From contig NC_088201.1 in the NCBI RefSeq assembly GCF_037126465.1, positions 193,156,031 to 193,220,030 on the forward strand: a stretch of DNA of 64,000 bases, in the 5' to 3' direction. This document shows, in pieces, positions 45,232 to 56,070 of this stretch; within the stretch, counting starts at the first letter, position 1; each line of letters starts with the position of its first letter. The DNA is from Ornithodoros turicata. Lineage: Eukaryota > Arthropoda > Arachnida > Ixodida > Argasidae. A program made the translations under genes and the position numbers. The notes below the pieces were generated by a model. It saw only the letters and a list, made by a program, of their open reading frames with translations, had not been told where the DNA came from and did not search any database.

Positions 45232-45355
45232 GTCGCTGAGAAGGCGTGCTAACTTAGCTCAATTGGTAGAACCCTGGACCTGCAATCCAGAAGATGTGGG
45301 TTCGAGTCCTACAGCTGGCTAACCTTTTCAGTGACTTTCATCTTTCATCGTTAAC
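45232..45355 (+). repeat. tRNA-derived SINE with inverted flanking arms
   Basis: The body has an A box TAGCTCAATTGG (45255-45266), an exact B box GGTTCGAGTCC (45299-45309), and a good anticodon stem CTGGA/TCCAG with loop CCTGCAA. The acceptor stem has a mismatch. It is flanked by GTCGCTGAGAAGG (45232-45244) and CCTTTTCAGTGAC (45323-45335), which are complementary except for two positions. It resembles the tRNA-type SINEs known from ixodid ticks (the Ruka type); that comparison is from memory. Position 33 is not T and the arms lie outside the tRNA, so a functional tRNA is unlikely. Confidence 0.7.
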
Positions 45356-46487
45356 TACTTAGGCAATTTGAGGCCTTGTATGTATTCGTCCCTTCTATGT
45401 TGTTCTAGCCTCAGAACATCAGTTCTTTCATGTTCAACAGTTGCCCCTGCATCGATCCCGTCGTATAAAGTATTTTACGTGCCGGTTGTTTTCGCAAGCT
45501 ATGTGTCGTGTCTGGTGACAAATAATAGACAAATCTTTGAGAAAAAAAAACGAAGAAAGAAAGAAAACTGCCTTCTCTGCTTTCCGCATTCGTAGAGCTC
45601 AAAGCACGAAATAATGTGCTGTAATTGACTGTAATTCCGTCTTTAGTGCCTTAACAGAGGTTTGTCTAGCCTTATTCTGTACGCCTAAAACAATTTTTTC
45701 TTGTGTATAAGCATCTAGGCTCTAGTCATCACAGTTGTTGCACTGCCGTTTGCGTAGTCCCTCGAACTTCTCCACTGTCAAAGAAAAAAATGGCTAGTAA
45801 GCAAGCGAGCTGGTGAAGATGATGCACAATGTAAAACCTCGTGACTAGTGAACACGAAGACTCCGTGTTGTGTCTGTGCCTTTGTGTTCCCTAGTCTCAG
45901 GGTTTGAATTCCCTCAATTCCTCCCAATTCGCTCAGCGCCTGAGGGAATTGGGACGCGGGAATCGTGCTACAATCTCCGCTTTCCCCACTTTGTACACCG
46001 ATATCAAGACGGGCAGCGTCGGCATTTTAAGCTGTGGCGTCGCGCTGAAATTCTTGTGTGTTCCTAATGAATGCGGCTTTGTTTTACGGTGTGATTTCTA
46101 ATATAAAGTGTTCAATTTTTGTCAAATATCATCAACTTCGTTTAGTTTATCGTTTATTAGTCGTCTGCAGTAATACATACCATACATTGCTTTATGTGAG
46201 ACTGCCCATGTCATCGTCGTCGCTTTATATGTGTGTGCGTGTTGGGACGAGGCTGGGACGAGGCTGGGACGAGCAATTCGGGGCATTGCTTTGATACTTA
46301 CAACAAGGAAAACATTGCATAAGTATACTCTTTTTTTTTTGCATATTCCTATGATTTTTAGTGTTTTGCTGCATGCATATTGCTTATTGCATGCATGCTG
46401 TACGCGCGTAAGATATTTTTAGCGGATATTTATCCGTCAGGGTTCGTTCTACCAGCAGAACGCGAGCCATTGTGGCACACGGTTGGT
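45356..46487. other. No gene recognised; 12-bp tandem repeat at 46244-46275
   Basis: A short tandem GGGACGAGGCTG (about 2.7 copies) lies at 46244-46275. A hairpin CCCAATTC...GAATTGGG lies around 45924-45954. No protein was recognised. Confidence 0.45.
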
Positions 46488-46503
46488 GGCCCTGAAAAGG
46501 GCC
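46488..46503 (-). promoter_or_regulatory. Histone-type 3' stem-loop motif
   Basis: On the minus strand GGCCCTTTTCAGGGCC is a perfect match to the 6-bp-stem, TTTC-loop element that ends replication-dependent histone mRNAs, preceded by AAC and followed by ACC. No histone coding sequence is visible upstream within 400 bp, so it may be a histone pseudogene remnant, a repeat or chance. Confidence 0.45.
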
Positions 46504-46749
46504 GTTTGTTTGCTTCCCTCTGGGTCTTCCGTTTCCTCTCCTACGGTATCCTGAAGCCACTGCAGCATACCTCACCGTGGCCGCATCTACTCTTCCAGGG
46601 ACCATAGTCCCCTACGGTAGCACAACATCGGCACTTGAGAATCCGCGGGGTAATGTATCGCCGTGGAGCTGGTGCCAACGGAATGCCCTGGACGGCATTC
46701 AGGCTTCGCTGAATGCAGAAGGACAATGCGTTGATTCCATGAGAGCGAC

Positions 46750-47566
46750 TCACGTGATAACCACTGCTGCCAGAAGCCTCCTGTTGGGTCGACCGTGTTT
46801 GAAGAACTTGAACTGAAAGTAAAACATGATTGTAAGTGGTGTGAAATTGCTGAGAACCATGAGCAGGGAGTGTTTAGTTACATACCTCTGCGCCGATAAT
46901 ATGTATACCGCCATCAGCTTTCTTCTTCAGGAGTCGATTTAAGTGCTTGTGTTTTCGACACAACGTTTCATCTGTTCGTGTCATGAGCTGGCAAACAAAA
47001 ACCGCCCTAAACTGGCCCAGCAGCCCATAGGCGAGGACCTGAAAAGGAAAAATAATGAGCGACACGAGCCCAATGGGTGGCCACTGGAACTAGAAAACTG
47101 TAGGTAATCACTCCCTTCTTTGACCCCCATTTTTCAGGGAAATCAAATAAATACAAATACAAAATGAGTAAATATAGGTAATAATAATAATAAGTGCATA
47201 TGAAATAAGCAGATGTCCACTTACCAAGAGTTCGTTTGCAACCTCGTAAGGTTCCCTTCCACTATCTATGTCATTTCCACCAAGGTAGACAACGACGCAA
47301 CTCATGTTCTGTAGTTGTAGCTGGCTTAGTCGCGCTGGCGCGTCCTGCAGCCTCAACCCAGGTATTGCAAAAGTACAAATTTGAACTTCGTCGTCCAGAA
47401 ATAAGCGCTCCTGAGACAGGAACTTAAACTGAGACGATCCGAACAAAATCCCTTTCATTTTGCTAGCAGCTCTGACTGGCTCAGGACTGTCTTTATAGGC
47501 CCAGGGAAGCCCCCTAAAAAGCATGCTGTTGTCAATGGCCTCTGGAGTACTGAAAGGCCATCGCAC
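46750..47566 (-). CDS. SGNH-hydrolase-like gene fragment, three exons
   Basis: Exon a (about 47566-47225) contains KGILFGSSQFKFL, PGLRLQDAPARL and CVVVYLGGNDID, matching the order of SGNH/GDSL blocks: block I with S in place of D, then GGND as block III. It ends at TTG|GTAAGT. Exon b (47038-46886, 51 codons) starts after TTTTTCCTTTTCAG and ends GAG|GTATGT. Exon c (46812-46750) starts after TTTTACTTTCAG and reads FKFFKHGRPNRRLLAAVVIT before a TGA. Introns are 186 and 73 bp, both phase 0. The 5' part is missing or lies in another exon (an acceptor-like TTTCAG is at 47550-47555). The final catalytic D-x-x-H block is not clearly present, so activity is doubtful. The gene is divergent from the MULE at 48.1 kb. 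Whether it is a host gene or transposon-linked is open. Confidence 0.6.
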
Positions 47567-48133
47567 CTTATCTTGTTTCTTTTCCGTTTCTTCTTGTCCC
47601 GAATTCGTTCAAGACCAGAACAGTTTCAATTCCTTCCTTCACAGTCGTTCTAGCGACATCACAGTTTTGAGGATGTCTGGCAGGCGACCGAGAGGCGACG
47701 GTGTGCATAGCTGATATCACTTTTCCAAAGGATACTTGCATGCAAACAATGCCCGACGAACAAACAGTCACACAAAAAAGGAGAGCAGTACGCTGCGTGA
47801 CCTGGGCATCCTTTGTCTCTATGTTCGGTGAGAGGTGCCAAGAAGGAAATCGGTTGAAGTTCAATAAAGGTCCCAGACCCCTCTCCCGAATCACTTTAAC
47901 AGTGGGCGCGCCACGCTTGCTTCGTCCATTTTTGCTGTGGCCTTCACCATGATCTGTGATTTCCTCGAATTATTCGTCGTTCTTGGAGACGATCGTCGGA
48001 GTGTTCCTGTGCCTCTAGCAAGACCCTACTGAACATCCGGAAACCAGGTTGTATACATTCATTACTTTTCCATTGTTTGTGAGTCGATAGTTCGAAACCG
48101 CGGTTTTGAGTGCCGCAGGTTTCACACATTGTC
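47567..48133. other. Intergenic between SGNH-like gene and MULE
   Basis: Open frames exist on both strands (for example minus 47894-47568) but nothing is recognised. It may hold upstream exons of the SGNH-like gene and the 5' end of the MULE. Confidence 0.4.
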
Positions 48134-49826
48134 ATGGCGTCGGTGACAACGTCCAAAACAGCGCCTTTGAAAGTTTTCAGGTGTTCGCATTGTCCCAGCA
48201 CATTTACGATCGTAAAAAACTTATATCGTCATAACCGGACAAAACACAACCTTGTCGCTAAAGGAGCATCATCGAAATTTTTTTCTGCGATGCGAAGAAC
48301 CAGCATGCGAGTTTTTCACCAGAAAGAAGGATGAGCTCCGGAACCATCTTGCAAATCAGCACAGCATTGATCTCATCGTCGTAAAGATCACGCATGGTTC
48401 CATGGAAACGTTCCGCACCTGGCTCGATGATTTGACATCCAGCAAAAGTTCCCAGTTTTGCTTGCGAAGGGGGGCTCGGACTGAGGGTGCCTGCAAGGTC
48501 TACTCCTACCTGTGCAATCGCTCTGGCACGTACAATTGTAAATTGACTGAGGAAGATAGGTCGAGACAAATCAAATCTCAAAGCTCATGCAGAATTGGCG
48601 GCATGTGCACTTCCTACATTACAGCGAGGGTATGCTTGAGTACCGGTCAAGTTGCAGTGAGCGGATGTCTCACACACTACTACCATGAAAACGAAGTTCA
48701 ACACCTTCGAATGCAACAAGCCGACAGGGCGGCTATAATTGACGACTACGTTCGGGTGTCCCAAACGAAAGGATTGTCAGGAACGTGTGAGGCAACATGC
48801 CCACACGTGTTGAAGATCTCAGACGCTCTCATCTGATAAAGACAGCGGACGTGCGAAATATTGCCGGCTCAGAAGGGCTCATGGATTGGAAGCTCGACAA
48901 TGATGATGGAATCAGCGTAAAAAATTGTTGATTTGTTCCGAGGAGACCCACAAAATTGTGTGCTGATGTACAAACAAAAAAACGTGCCTCATGATGTTCC
49001 TGATGAACCCCTGCCTACAAGAGACGCCATGCTAGTGTTGCAGACGGAATTTCAGAAGCAAATGCTCACTTCATTCGGGGCGAAAGTCGTGTGCCTAGAT
49101 GCCACACATGGCACAAACGGATACAATTTTTATCTTATAACTATGCTTGTGCTAGATTCGGGTGAAGGCGTTCCAATTGCATGGTGCCTTAGTAGCACAG
49201 AGACAAAGACTGCTATTTACCATTTCCTCAAATCGGTCAAACAAAATGTCGGTGAAATAGTTCCCAACTTTTTAATGACTGACGATGCAAAGCAGCACCA
49301 CCAAGCGTGGTGTGAAACGTTCCAGAGCCGGCCAAGAAAACTACTGTGTAAATGGCACGTTCGCAGAGCCTGGTCAAACAAGTTGCACAGCACTGTGAAG
49401 GACGAGGGAAAAAGGAAAGAAATCGAAAGTGCCATTGACCTTCTGCTGAAACAAAAGACAGAAAATGCCTTTCGTGAGCAGATGACGAGTTTCACAGAAA
49501 TGCTTCAAAGCGATGAGTCCAACCATTCGTTCCTCCACAACTTTGTATCGTACTATACCGGTCGTGCCGAAGAATGGGCGAGTTGTTTCAGGGCGGAATG
49601 TGACATCTCAACAAATATGAAGTTGGAGTCGTTTCATAAAGTTTTGAAGTACTTGTTCCTCAACAGGAAGGCTAACAAGCGCGTGGACAAATTGATTAAC
49701 ACGTTGTTTGCTTACTCCAACTGGAAACAATTCGACGTGTTGATAGCATCCTGCAAGGGCAAAACGAAAGGCGATGACCACAATCTATCATGCCCACATG
49801 AAGGGCAAGGACATACCGGCACATAA
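48134..49826 (+). pseudogene. MULE transposase with two C2H2 fingers, frameshifted
   Basis: The start is ATG 48134 (MASVTTSKTAPLKVF). Finger 1 is CSHCPSTFTIVKNLYRHNRTKH. After a frame change at a T7 run (near 48278) finger 2 reads CEEPACEFFTRKKDELRNHLANQH. The frame stays open to 48836, is lost near 48810, and resumes (TADVRNIAGSEGLMDWKLDN) until an A-run near 48919. From there VDLFRGDPQNCVLMY continues into the MULE catalytic domain: LDATHGTN (first D), LMTDDAKQ (second D), then LCKWHVRRAW, and KLESFHKVLK (the likely E). The C-terminus may shift again near 49770. A SWIM finger usual in some relatives is not seen. The catalytic residues are intact; the lesions are indels, at least two of them in homopolymers. 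Confidence 0.85.
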
Positions 49827-49874
49827 CATAACCTGACTTGAGGGTGAGAAGTGGCGAGTTCGCGGTACGGAAGA

Positions 49875-50640
49875 GTACGGAAGTCATTTCCGTTGTTATA
49901 CGGAAACGAATTGTGCATGGTTCCTACGACTAAAAAATGATTGGATTCCTCAGCATCAGCACAAGTAAGCAAAAGCCGTGCTAAGAATATAGTACTCATT
50001 TGTAACATCATTCCTTTATTATATTATGCAGGGTGTTTCAACTAAGGTGATAAAAAATTCTAACTGGCTACGTACTCGTCGGATGATTGTCAGACTTCCG
50101 GCAATTACCTTCTGGAAAATTTTGCCACTATTGAGGAATAATTTGGACAATTTTTAATTGCGGAAAATTTATTTTTTCAATTGAACTTTGAAAATTGACA
50201 GGCGAACCTCACTTTTTTTACAGTAATATGAAGTCCTCCAGGGGAATACCACAGGCCCCCCCAAAATTACTACAAGTCCAGCTTTAACCCCGCCTGCTTT
50301 ATTGTCACAAAGAAAAGCCAACTGTTTTTGATGGGAGAGGGGGAAGTGTGCCGACCTTTTCTTTTGCCTTCCTTTGGGCCGAGCTGACCTTGATGCTGGT
50401 GACAACCGTCTTTATCATAAAGGCCAAAACAAATGAAGGCGGGGACACTTTCTCGTCTAGACTTAGATTTCTAGACTTAGTCGAAAATCAAGCAGGCGGG
50501 GCTACAGCGTAATTTTTACTAATTTTTTCGACTATGTCTGTTGCGATAATGTGCATAGTCTTTGTTGGGTCTACGGTTATCCGTGGAGGACATCATATTT
50601 CTGTAAAAAAAAAAGTAACGTTCGCTTGGCAATTTTCAAA
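49875..50640. mobile_element. Second copy of the 4838-5690 foldback unit
   Basis: Matches 4838-5690 from TTTCCGTTG through the CAGGGTGTTTCAAC start (50029) and the inverted inner block, then breaks off at GGCAATTTTCAAAACG (near 50640), a little before the other copy. It starts only about 50 bp after the MULE coding end, so it could be part of the MULE 3' region; the copy at 4.8 kb has no MULE beside it. Confidence 0.65.
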
Positions 50641-50772
50641 ACGTACCTTAAGCACGTTACAAAGTGCACGATTTAAAATGTCGTTAAAGTAAAGTACAAG
50701 CACACAGAAATGTACTACTTGAGAAAAGTACCACTTGAGTACTTGATACTTCAAGTACTGCGCATCACTGTG
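50641..50772. repeat. AAGTAC-rich end of a hAT-like element
   Basis: AAAGTA/CTTGAGTACTTG words culminate in GTACTGCGCATCACTG (50757-50772), which read outward is CAGTGATGCGCAGTAC, a hAT-like terminus. No matching left end was found, so only one end is present. Confidence 0.4.
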
Positions 50773-50994
50773 CCCTTGCATCGCTTGCCGTCCTTCAACA
50801 CATACAGGTATAAAATGAGAGCAGAGGGCACATCTCTATTCCGCAAGCAATTCCGTGTCAAGCAGGTTTCGCTTTCCATGCTCGAGGGATTTACGCCCTT
50901 CTTGCGTATAAATGACTTGTCTGGTGGAGCAGAACTTCGAGGTGTAGATGGTATACCCCGTTACGTATACTAATGCTGTATACTAATGTATACC

Positions 50995-53790
50995 AATAAC
51001 TCTTTCTCTTTTCGTTGACTTTTCTAAGGCTTTTGATTGCGTCAACCATAAAATTCTTCTTTCTAAACTAGCTAGATATGAGATCACTGGATCTGCACTT
51101 TGCTTAATCAAACCTAATCCCGACCAATGTACTCGGGATCGGTCTCGTATTGTTAGGTGCCAGGAAGCTCTCTCTCAACCTTCTCTGTCTAACAATGGCG
51201 TGCCACAGGTGTCTATATTAGATGCACTTCTTTTCTTACTTTATATAGATGATCTTCCTGAGCACTTAAAATTTTTCGAAAGCATTTTTATATGCAGACA
51301 ACACGGCTTCATTGTTAACTGGCAATGACATTAATTATCTTTCATTGAAATTAGAGGCATACATTAATAATCTAGATTACTGGTGTCGTACTAATTTGAA
51401 CGCGAGCAAAACAGTGACCATGATTTTCCACTCGCATAAACGTAATGTTAATGCGCCCACTTCTTTATCCATCTTGGGAAGTCCGTTGCAATATCGGCAA
51501 GACACTAAATTCTTAGGAGTCGTATTCGACAGCCATCTTCGCTTTACGTCCCATATTAATGATATCACTCGCAGGAGTTCATGCGGTATCAGTATACTCG
51601 TAAGAACCCGACGTTACTTCCCGCCGTCTCTTCTGCTTAACTTATACTATACTTTCATACACTCTCATCTAACGAGCTGTGCTTCTGTGTGGGGTTTAAC
51701 TCACAAAACTCATCTTCGTGCTCTTCAAGTAATTCAAAACCGAGCCATCAGAATCACATTTGGGTTACCGTTTCTCTCTCATGTCCCATATCACGAAATT
51801 CGTATTCTTACAGTTCATGACATAACCTCTTATAGTATACTAAACTTGACCTACCGTATATTACAACTTAACCTCACTTTGCCAAAAATACATTTTCTTC
51901 ACCTTCGTTCAAACCGGCGTACTAGCGCAGGAGCAGGTGGTCTGTTGAACCTACCCACGGCTAATACAAGCTATGGGAGGCTGTCGTTCTTGTTCCGTGC
52001 AGCTTGCGAGCGGAACCAACTAACAGGGTTGTTAAAGTTACTTTTCAAAACTAACTAAGTTACAGTTACAGATACTCAGCTTCAAAAGTAATTAAGTTAC
52101 AGTTAGAGTTACCGACAGGGAAAAAAAATACTGAGATACAGTTGCAAGTACCTTGGAAAAGTATCCGAGTACGGGTGGAGTTACTTTTTGAAATTCTGTA
52201 CGCAGACCATATCTTTCGCCTTTAGCTCATAATAGGTGTCACTCGATCCCCAAAGACATCCCTTCTTGGGTAATCGTACGTAATTCCAGGCAAAACATTG
52301 AAAGGAACGCCTAAACTGGGGGTAACCGAGACTGGGACAGGTGAGACACTTAGAAACTTCGTCTTCGGCTCACAGCGGAGACATTTCAGCTCAAGATTCC
52401 CGTTCTCCTTCGTTCCGATCAATTTAAAGTGCTCTCGATATTGACCCTATTACCCATTATTACCCCATTACCCATTATTAGCCCATTATTGACCACAGTA
52501 CCTCTGACAGAACGGAGACAACCTTGCTCGGGCTGCTCGTAGTCACAGCCTCACACACGGCGTCCGCGCCCGAGGTGACGTCGACCACGACCTATTTAAT
52601 GAGAGATCAACCAGTTCACTTGACCCCCCTTCCAGCTCATGCTTTTTTATTTCACATGTTTGCCGCAGGAGCATTGGTGGTGCTGTAGACATTCCCTACT
52701 TCAATGGGGGTTGTAGCGCTTATGCGGTAGCTTTCCTACGGACTTCTTCGCGTCCGCGTCAGATATTTGTGCCTTATTTTTTTTTATTGCCAAACATATC
52801 GTAATCTTTACGCACCAAACCGCCACGAAGACCTCAGTTCAGATAAGCATGATTTATTCCGTAGTGCCTTTTTGCAAGGCAAGATGCCTCCTCGCGTGAA
52901 AAGCGAAAAAGTCTGCTGTCATCCATCTGAGATATTTCTCCAAAACCTTGGAATTCAGCTGCGGTCACTTTTACTTTGCCCATTAACAGATTACTAATAT
53001 TTCTTTTCTTTTTGAGCATGTAGAAGAGATTTCCTACAACAATTCACTTTGGAGATACCGAGTGTGTACATACAGACACACCGACTGTTGCGTGTTGCGT
53101 GATGGCACCAACTTTAAATTAATCTTAAATTTAAATAACGGCATACTGGAGCGTATCGAAACAGGAAGAGCAGTAGGAACTGCCCTTAACTTATGGCCCT
53201 TTTTTACCAACGGTGGTTAACTTTGGACTGAGATCCTGCGTTGCGTGATCTGATTAATACGACGAAACACCGGCGACGGTGTTTCGTCGTTTTTACTAAA
53301 AAAAACTCAAAAAGACAGATACAAGTTACGGAAAAAAGTAATGAAGTTACAGGTAGATGTGCGCGTTTGAAAATGTATCCAATATTTTCTCAAAATACAC
53401 AAAAGTATCTAAGTACTCATTCTCATATACTTTTAACTAAGTTACTTAACAACCCTGCCAACTAACACGTGACGTAGCATACATTCGATCTTATCCGCTA
53501 TTTAAAAATCAACTAAAGCATATGTTATTTCGTAATGCATCTCGTCTGTAACCATGTCTTCGTTTTCATGCATCATTCATCTCCGTTCCGCTTGCTTTTG
53601 TTGACGATGATATAAGTGTATCATCTTAAATTGTTTTGGGGCGCATGACTTCGATTACATTATCATTGTGCTCTGTTAAAATACGTTCATTTAGCTATTG
53701 GACGAGGAACCTTTAACCGGGAGTACTCCCTCTGGTTCCCCTATGTTTATATTCCTGTATGTATATTCATTGTTTTGGCGAAATAAATAA
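50995..53790 (+). pseudogene. Decayed CR1-like LINE, interrupted by a hAT-like element
   Basis: RT motif A reads FVDFSKAFDCVNHKIL (from about 51010), motif B is damaged (NNGVPQVSILDALLF), and after a frameshift near 51285 motif C reads YADNTAS, so the second catalytic Asp is Asn. The frame then runs through FLGVVFDSHLRF and TFIHSHLTSCASVWG to ERNQL at 52020, where a hAT-like element intervenes. Coding resumes at 53466 (RDVAYIRSYPLFKNQLKHML) and ends near 53545, followed by a 3' UTR to about 53790 (AAATAAATAAATG). It is 5'-truncated and dead. Confidence 0.82.
52024..53457. mobile_element. hAT-like element inside the LINE
   Basis: The ends are CAGGGTTGTTAA and TTAACAACCCTG, with the perfect 8-bp duplication CCAACTAA at 52016-52023 and 53458-53465. 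Removing the element and one duplicate restores the LINE reading frame, which confirms the boundaries. Its subterminal parts are AAGTTAC/GTAACTT-rich. The interior is a mosaic: 52425-52985 matches 7870-8395 and 52985-53255 matches 25455-25745. No transposase is encoded. Confidence 0.9.
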
Positions 53791-54967
53791 ATGTCAAACG
53801 GCAATGTTATTCCTCCCAGAAGGTATGTTGTTCGCACCTTACGGGAACAAACATGTACCATTACAGTATATATATTCAAAACCCCACGGTATAATTTCGG
53901 AAAACGGGAAACATTCGATTTTTGGTGCAATATCCGATTCTACTTTCAGGTCTGCAACACATTTAAAAGGAAGAGTTAATCAAGAGTAATACGCTTAAAC
54001 AACAACACCTGCTACGGAAGCGAAGTAGTGGAAGAACATATTTCGACAGACGTAGAAACGCAGAAACACGCAGAAACCTGCATTCACAAAGCAACTGTGT
54101 GAGGCGTAGAGGAATTGCCTGTAACGTAATAAGGAATTTTGATGTACTGTCATCAAGTCGGAGCACTATCTACGGAGGTAGTCCCCTTTCACCAGCAGAC
54201 ACCCCGTCTTACATGCTGTGTGTACCTAGCAGATAATAGGTCCGTGCTGTGCACCTGCCAGGTGACAACTGACCGGCGCGTTTATTACGTCGTCGTCATT
54301 GTGATGGCGTCCACAGAGGGCGCTACAATGCCATATAACATCGCTGCAAGGGGAGATTGCTTGTTTCAAGTGCAAACAATCCTGAAGCTCCGGACGAGTC
54401 GATACGAAGGACAATAGAGTCCCAGGACAGCTACTGACAGAATTTATGCGGATGTAATGTACCGGAGCTTCGCAAATTACCGAGCCGCCTCCATCCGAGA
54501 AGCGACCTTATAAGTGAGAATACGTCGGTTTCATTATATCAGGAACAGAAAAAAAAAAAAAGCTACAATAAATCCCTCGGTTATTCATTCTTACACTTTG
54601 ATGTTACCGACTACATTGTTTTACTGAAATGACTATTTAACTGAGACGGTGCCGCTCCAACCAGAAATTAGTGGGGTACAACGTATTGATCATGTACAGG
54701 AACAAAAAACGCTCTAAAAGTACACATGTGATACGTAAGTTCCTTGTTATACATACGGCTCATGCCGGGGATATAGCGTCGGTATTCTATACCTTACATG
54801 CAGTGCAAACGGAGAAAATAATGTCCTATGTTAAATAAAGTATAAGGGTGTAAGTACGAGACGACTGATATCATGAGCGACACCACAGCGGTCGGTCTGT
54901 GGATCGCCTTTTGCACACCTGAAGGCTCTTTAGCCTGCAATGAAAGCTCATCGCACGGCACCCCGTA

Positions 54968-55932
54968 CACACTAAGAATATTTACGCCCATTTAGGTGTT
55001 GAATGGGTGTATTTTGCAATTTACACTCTAGAGCCAAAAGCAGAACACCTATCCAGGTGCAAAGATGTGTACTGTACAGTTTACACCCCACAGTCAAAAT
55101 AGCAACACCTATCTTGGTGCAAAAATTGTGTACCGGCTGAGACAAACGTTTGGGAAACGCACGAGCGGCGTCAACCCTCTACGGACCGACATCTTGCGAA
55201 ACAGGGACGTCCACTTGATCAGAGGGGGCCAGTGGCTGTTATCACTTGCGATAAGGCTGTATATGCAACCTGCAATGCGGCATATCAATCGAACTGTGTT
55301 TAGCATATGCGTAACTGCACTTGCTGTTTTCTTTTTTATCAAGTGGACTTTTTTATCATATCCCAGCTGATTGCTGCGTTTAACTTTTCGCTCATGCAAA
55401 GTGATTTTGATGAGAAAATGACCCATGGTTCCTGTACAAGCTGTGTCTAGCCAGATACTCAGTGTGATGTCTAGTCAGAAAGTCTGTTTAAACTTGCATG
55501 AATTTAAACTGTTTAAACTGTTTAAAAGCATGAATAGTCACGAATATTATATTCAAAATGCATGCCAGCATTTTACTTCCATCACACGCATGGTTGTGGG
55601 TCCTCTGGTGGATGCACGCCTAATGGTAGCCTGCTATGCAACAGAGCTTCCTCTGATGGCTCTTGATTGTACCCATCCTTGCAGTTGAAGCACAGATCAC
55701 CATCGGCCTATGCATCTAAATGGTGTAATTTCTTACACCCCACTGCTTTTACACCAGGACTGGTGTAAGTTATCAAACACCAACTTTACGTCACAAGGGG
55801 TGTAAGAAATATTTCAATTTACACCCTTCTAAAGGATGTAGATTCTTACACCCTACTGACTTTACACCGAATTTGGTGTGAGTTAACAAACTCCAACTTT
55901 ACACTCAAAAAGGTGTGATATGTTTTAGTGTG
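54968..55932. mobile_element. 965-bp element with ACACC/GGTGT-iterated ends
   Basis: The uninterrupted site CCCCGTACTTAACG is at 41091-41104. Here it is split after GTA by CACACTAA...TTAGTGTG. The target duplication is TA, or GTAC if the ends are taken two bases shorter. The outer 170 bp on the left and about 230 bp on the right consist of repeated TTTACACC, AACACCTATC and GGTGTAA words in both orientations. The core (55150-55690) has frames of 101 and 87 codons without recognisable domains; their status as genes is doubtful. Confidence 0.85.
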
Positions 55933-56000
55933 TACTTAACGTCCCTCGCGGAAGACGGCGTGTCTAAGCTGCTTGTACCCTGCCCCCAAGTTGCAGGCGT

Positions 56001-56070
56001 CCTCGGCTGGGTTTGAACCCGTGATCTCGGGATCAGAAGGCGAACACGCTGCCAACTGAGCCACCGAGGC
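56001..56070 (-). repeat. tRNA-derived SINE head (copy 2)
   Basis: Counterpart of 41162-41230 with two or three substitutions; A box TGGCTCAGTTGG intact on the minus strand. Part of the duplicated segment, not an independent insertion. Confidence 0.65.

Noticed and set aside
45245..45321. Functional tRNA gene
   Set aside because: There is an acceptor mismatch, no T at position 33, a weak D stem and outer inverted arms. The body is better read as a SINE head.
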